Source: Rhodocyclaceae bacterium | Lineage (GTDB): Bacteria; Pseudomonadota; Gammaproteobacteria; Burkholderiales; Rhodocyclaceae | DNA: 5,305 bases | Direction of reading: 5' to 3' | Assembly (NCBI GenBank): GCA_023253415.1 | Contig: JALRGK010000134.1 | Location: 1-5,305 of the forward strand | Shown: piece after piece, positions 4,927 to 5,305 of the stretch | How the letters are laid out: each line of letters opens with the position of its first letter | How positions within the stretch are numbered: position 1 is the first letter of the stretch | Notes under the pieces: model-generated | What the model saw: only the letters and a program-made list of their open reading frames with translations | What the model was told of the DNA's origin: nothing | Databases searched by the model: none | Made by a program: the position numbers and the translations under genes

Positions 4927-5305
4927 ATGCGATCGAACAAACAGGCAGGTGTGACATTGATGGAACTGGTGGTAACCCTGGCATTGCTGGGCATTCTCGC
5001 CGCCATTGGTACACCGGTCCTGCTCGGTAACATTCGCGCTGCCAAGAATGCGGATGCGCAAAATACCCTCAAAACGATCTATCTGATGCAGAAGAATTAT
5101 TTCGCAGAGAACTATTGTTACTACGTAAATGCGGGTAAGGCAGATAACACCGCCAGTATCAATCAGCTGTTACTGGGGTCTGCTGATCCAACGCATGGCC
5201 CGATTACGGTGGGTGCGACCAACGATTTTTATTTCTACATTCTTCCCGGTGCGGTGGGTTCTACCGGCAGTTGCACAGGCATTCATGCGAACGATTACAC
5301 GGCAT
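4927..5305 (+). CDS. Second type IV pilin-like protein (PilE/minor pilin-like), C-terminus beyond the window
   Basis: The frame is open to the right edge, 126 codons. The 8-residue leader MRSNKQAG precedes the peptidase site G|VTLME, with Val instead of Phe at +1 but Glu kept at +5. A hydrophobic helix follows (LVVTLALLGILAAIGTPVLL). The segment TLKTIYLMQKNYFAENYCYY (about 48-67) resembles the helix of PilE-type minor pilins, in which Tyr/Gln/Asn-rich residues follow the helix core. Cys64 and Cys116 are visible. It starts 39 bases after the first pilin stop in the same direction, so co-transcription is likely. No good Shine-Dalgarno lies at normal distance; an AAAAGG is about 15 bases upstream, in the loop and stem edge of the preceding hairpin. 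It could be a minor pilin that primes or decorates the pilus, or a pseudopilin. Confidence 0.83.
   Translation, partial: MRSNKQAGVTLMELVVTLALLGILAAIGTPVLLGNIRAAKNADAQNTLKTIYLMQKNYFAENYCYYVNAGKADNTASINQLLLGSADPTHGPITVGATNDFYFYILPGAVGSTGSCTGIHANDYTA

Noticed and set aside
4360..5072. Several Arg-rich frames antisense to or overlapping the pilins
   Set aside because: Shadows of the two pilin frames, which carry clear prepilin sites.

Overview
The window looks like chromosomal DNA of a Gram-negative proteobacterium, most probably a betaproteobacterium. The reasons are moderate GC content, an H-NS N-terminal domain of the betaproteobacterial type, a DUF4124 periplasmic protein, a DUF3300 protein, a membrane-anchored TAXI protein and PilA/PilE-like type IV pilins. 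Genus cannot be fixed from the sequence alone. No rRNA, tRNA, transposase, integrase or CRISPR array was seen, and there is no gene-free stretch longer than about 300 bases.

Left half, minus strand (3444 down to 1): three envelope genes read in one direction. First is a TAXI-family solute-binding protein anchored by a transmembrane segment at each end. Seven bases later comes a secreted ClpP/crotonase-fold protein (COG3904-like) that keeps candidate Ser and His catalytic residues. After 60 bases with a good Shine-Dalgarno comes a secreted DUF3300 protein with an Asn- and Gly-rich tail, which runs off the left edge. Spacing suggests one transcription unit. A fair sigma70-type promoter and a 14-bp perfect palindrome lie just upstream of the TAXI gene.

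Right half, plus strand (3516 to 5305): a 57-residue protein matching only the N-terminal oligomerisation part of H-NS, with no DNA-binding domain, is followed by a DUF4124 periplasmic protein with a coiled-coil tail. A 32-bp perfect palindrome then separates these from a type IV pilin locus. That locus holds a complete pilin precursor with a strong ribosome binding site and four cysteines. A GC-rich hairpin follows, then a second pilin (PilE/minor-pilin-like) cut by the right edge.

How the genes work together is partly inference. The pilins plausibly contribute to one type IV pilus or pseudopilus. The TAXI, ClpP-like and DUF3300 proteins are all placed in the inner membrane or periplasm and may form an uncharacterised envelope module. 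The H-NS-like miniprotein, divergent from that module across a shared 70-base control region, could modulate silencing by full-length H-NS. The strongest leads for something undescribed are the H-NS miniprotein with its divergent control region, the TAXI/ClpP-like/DUF3300 cluster, and the 32-bp palindrome before the pilins.
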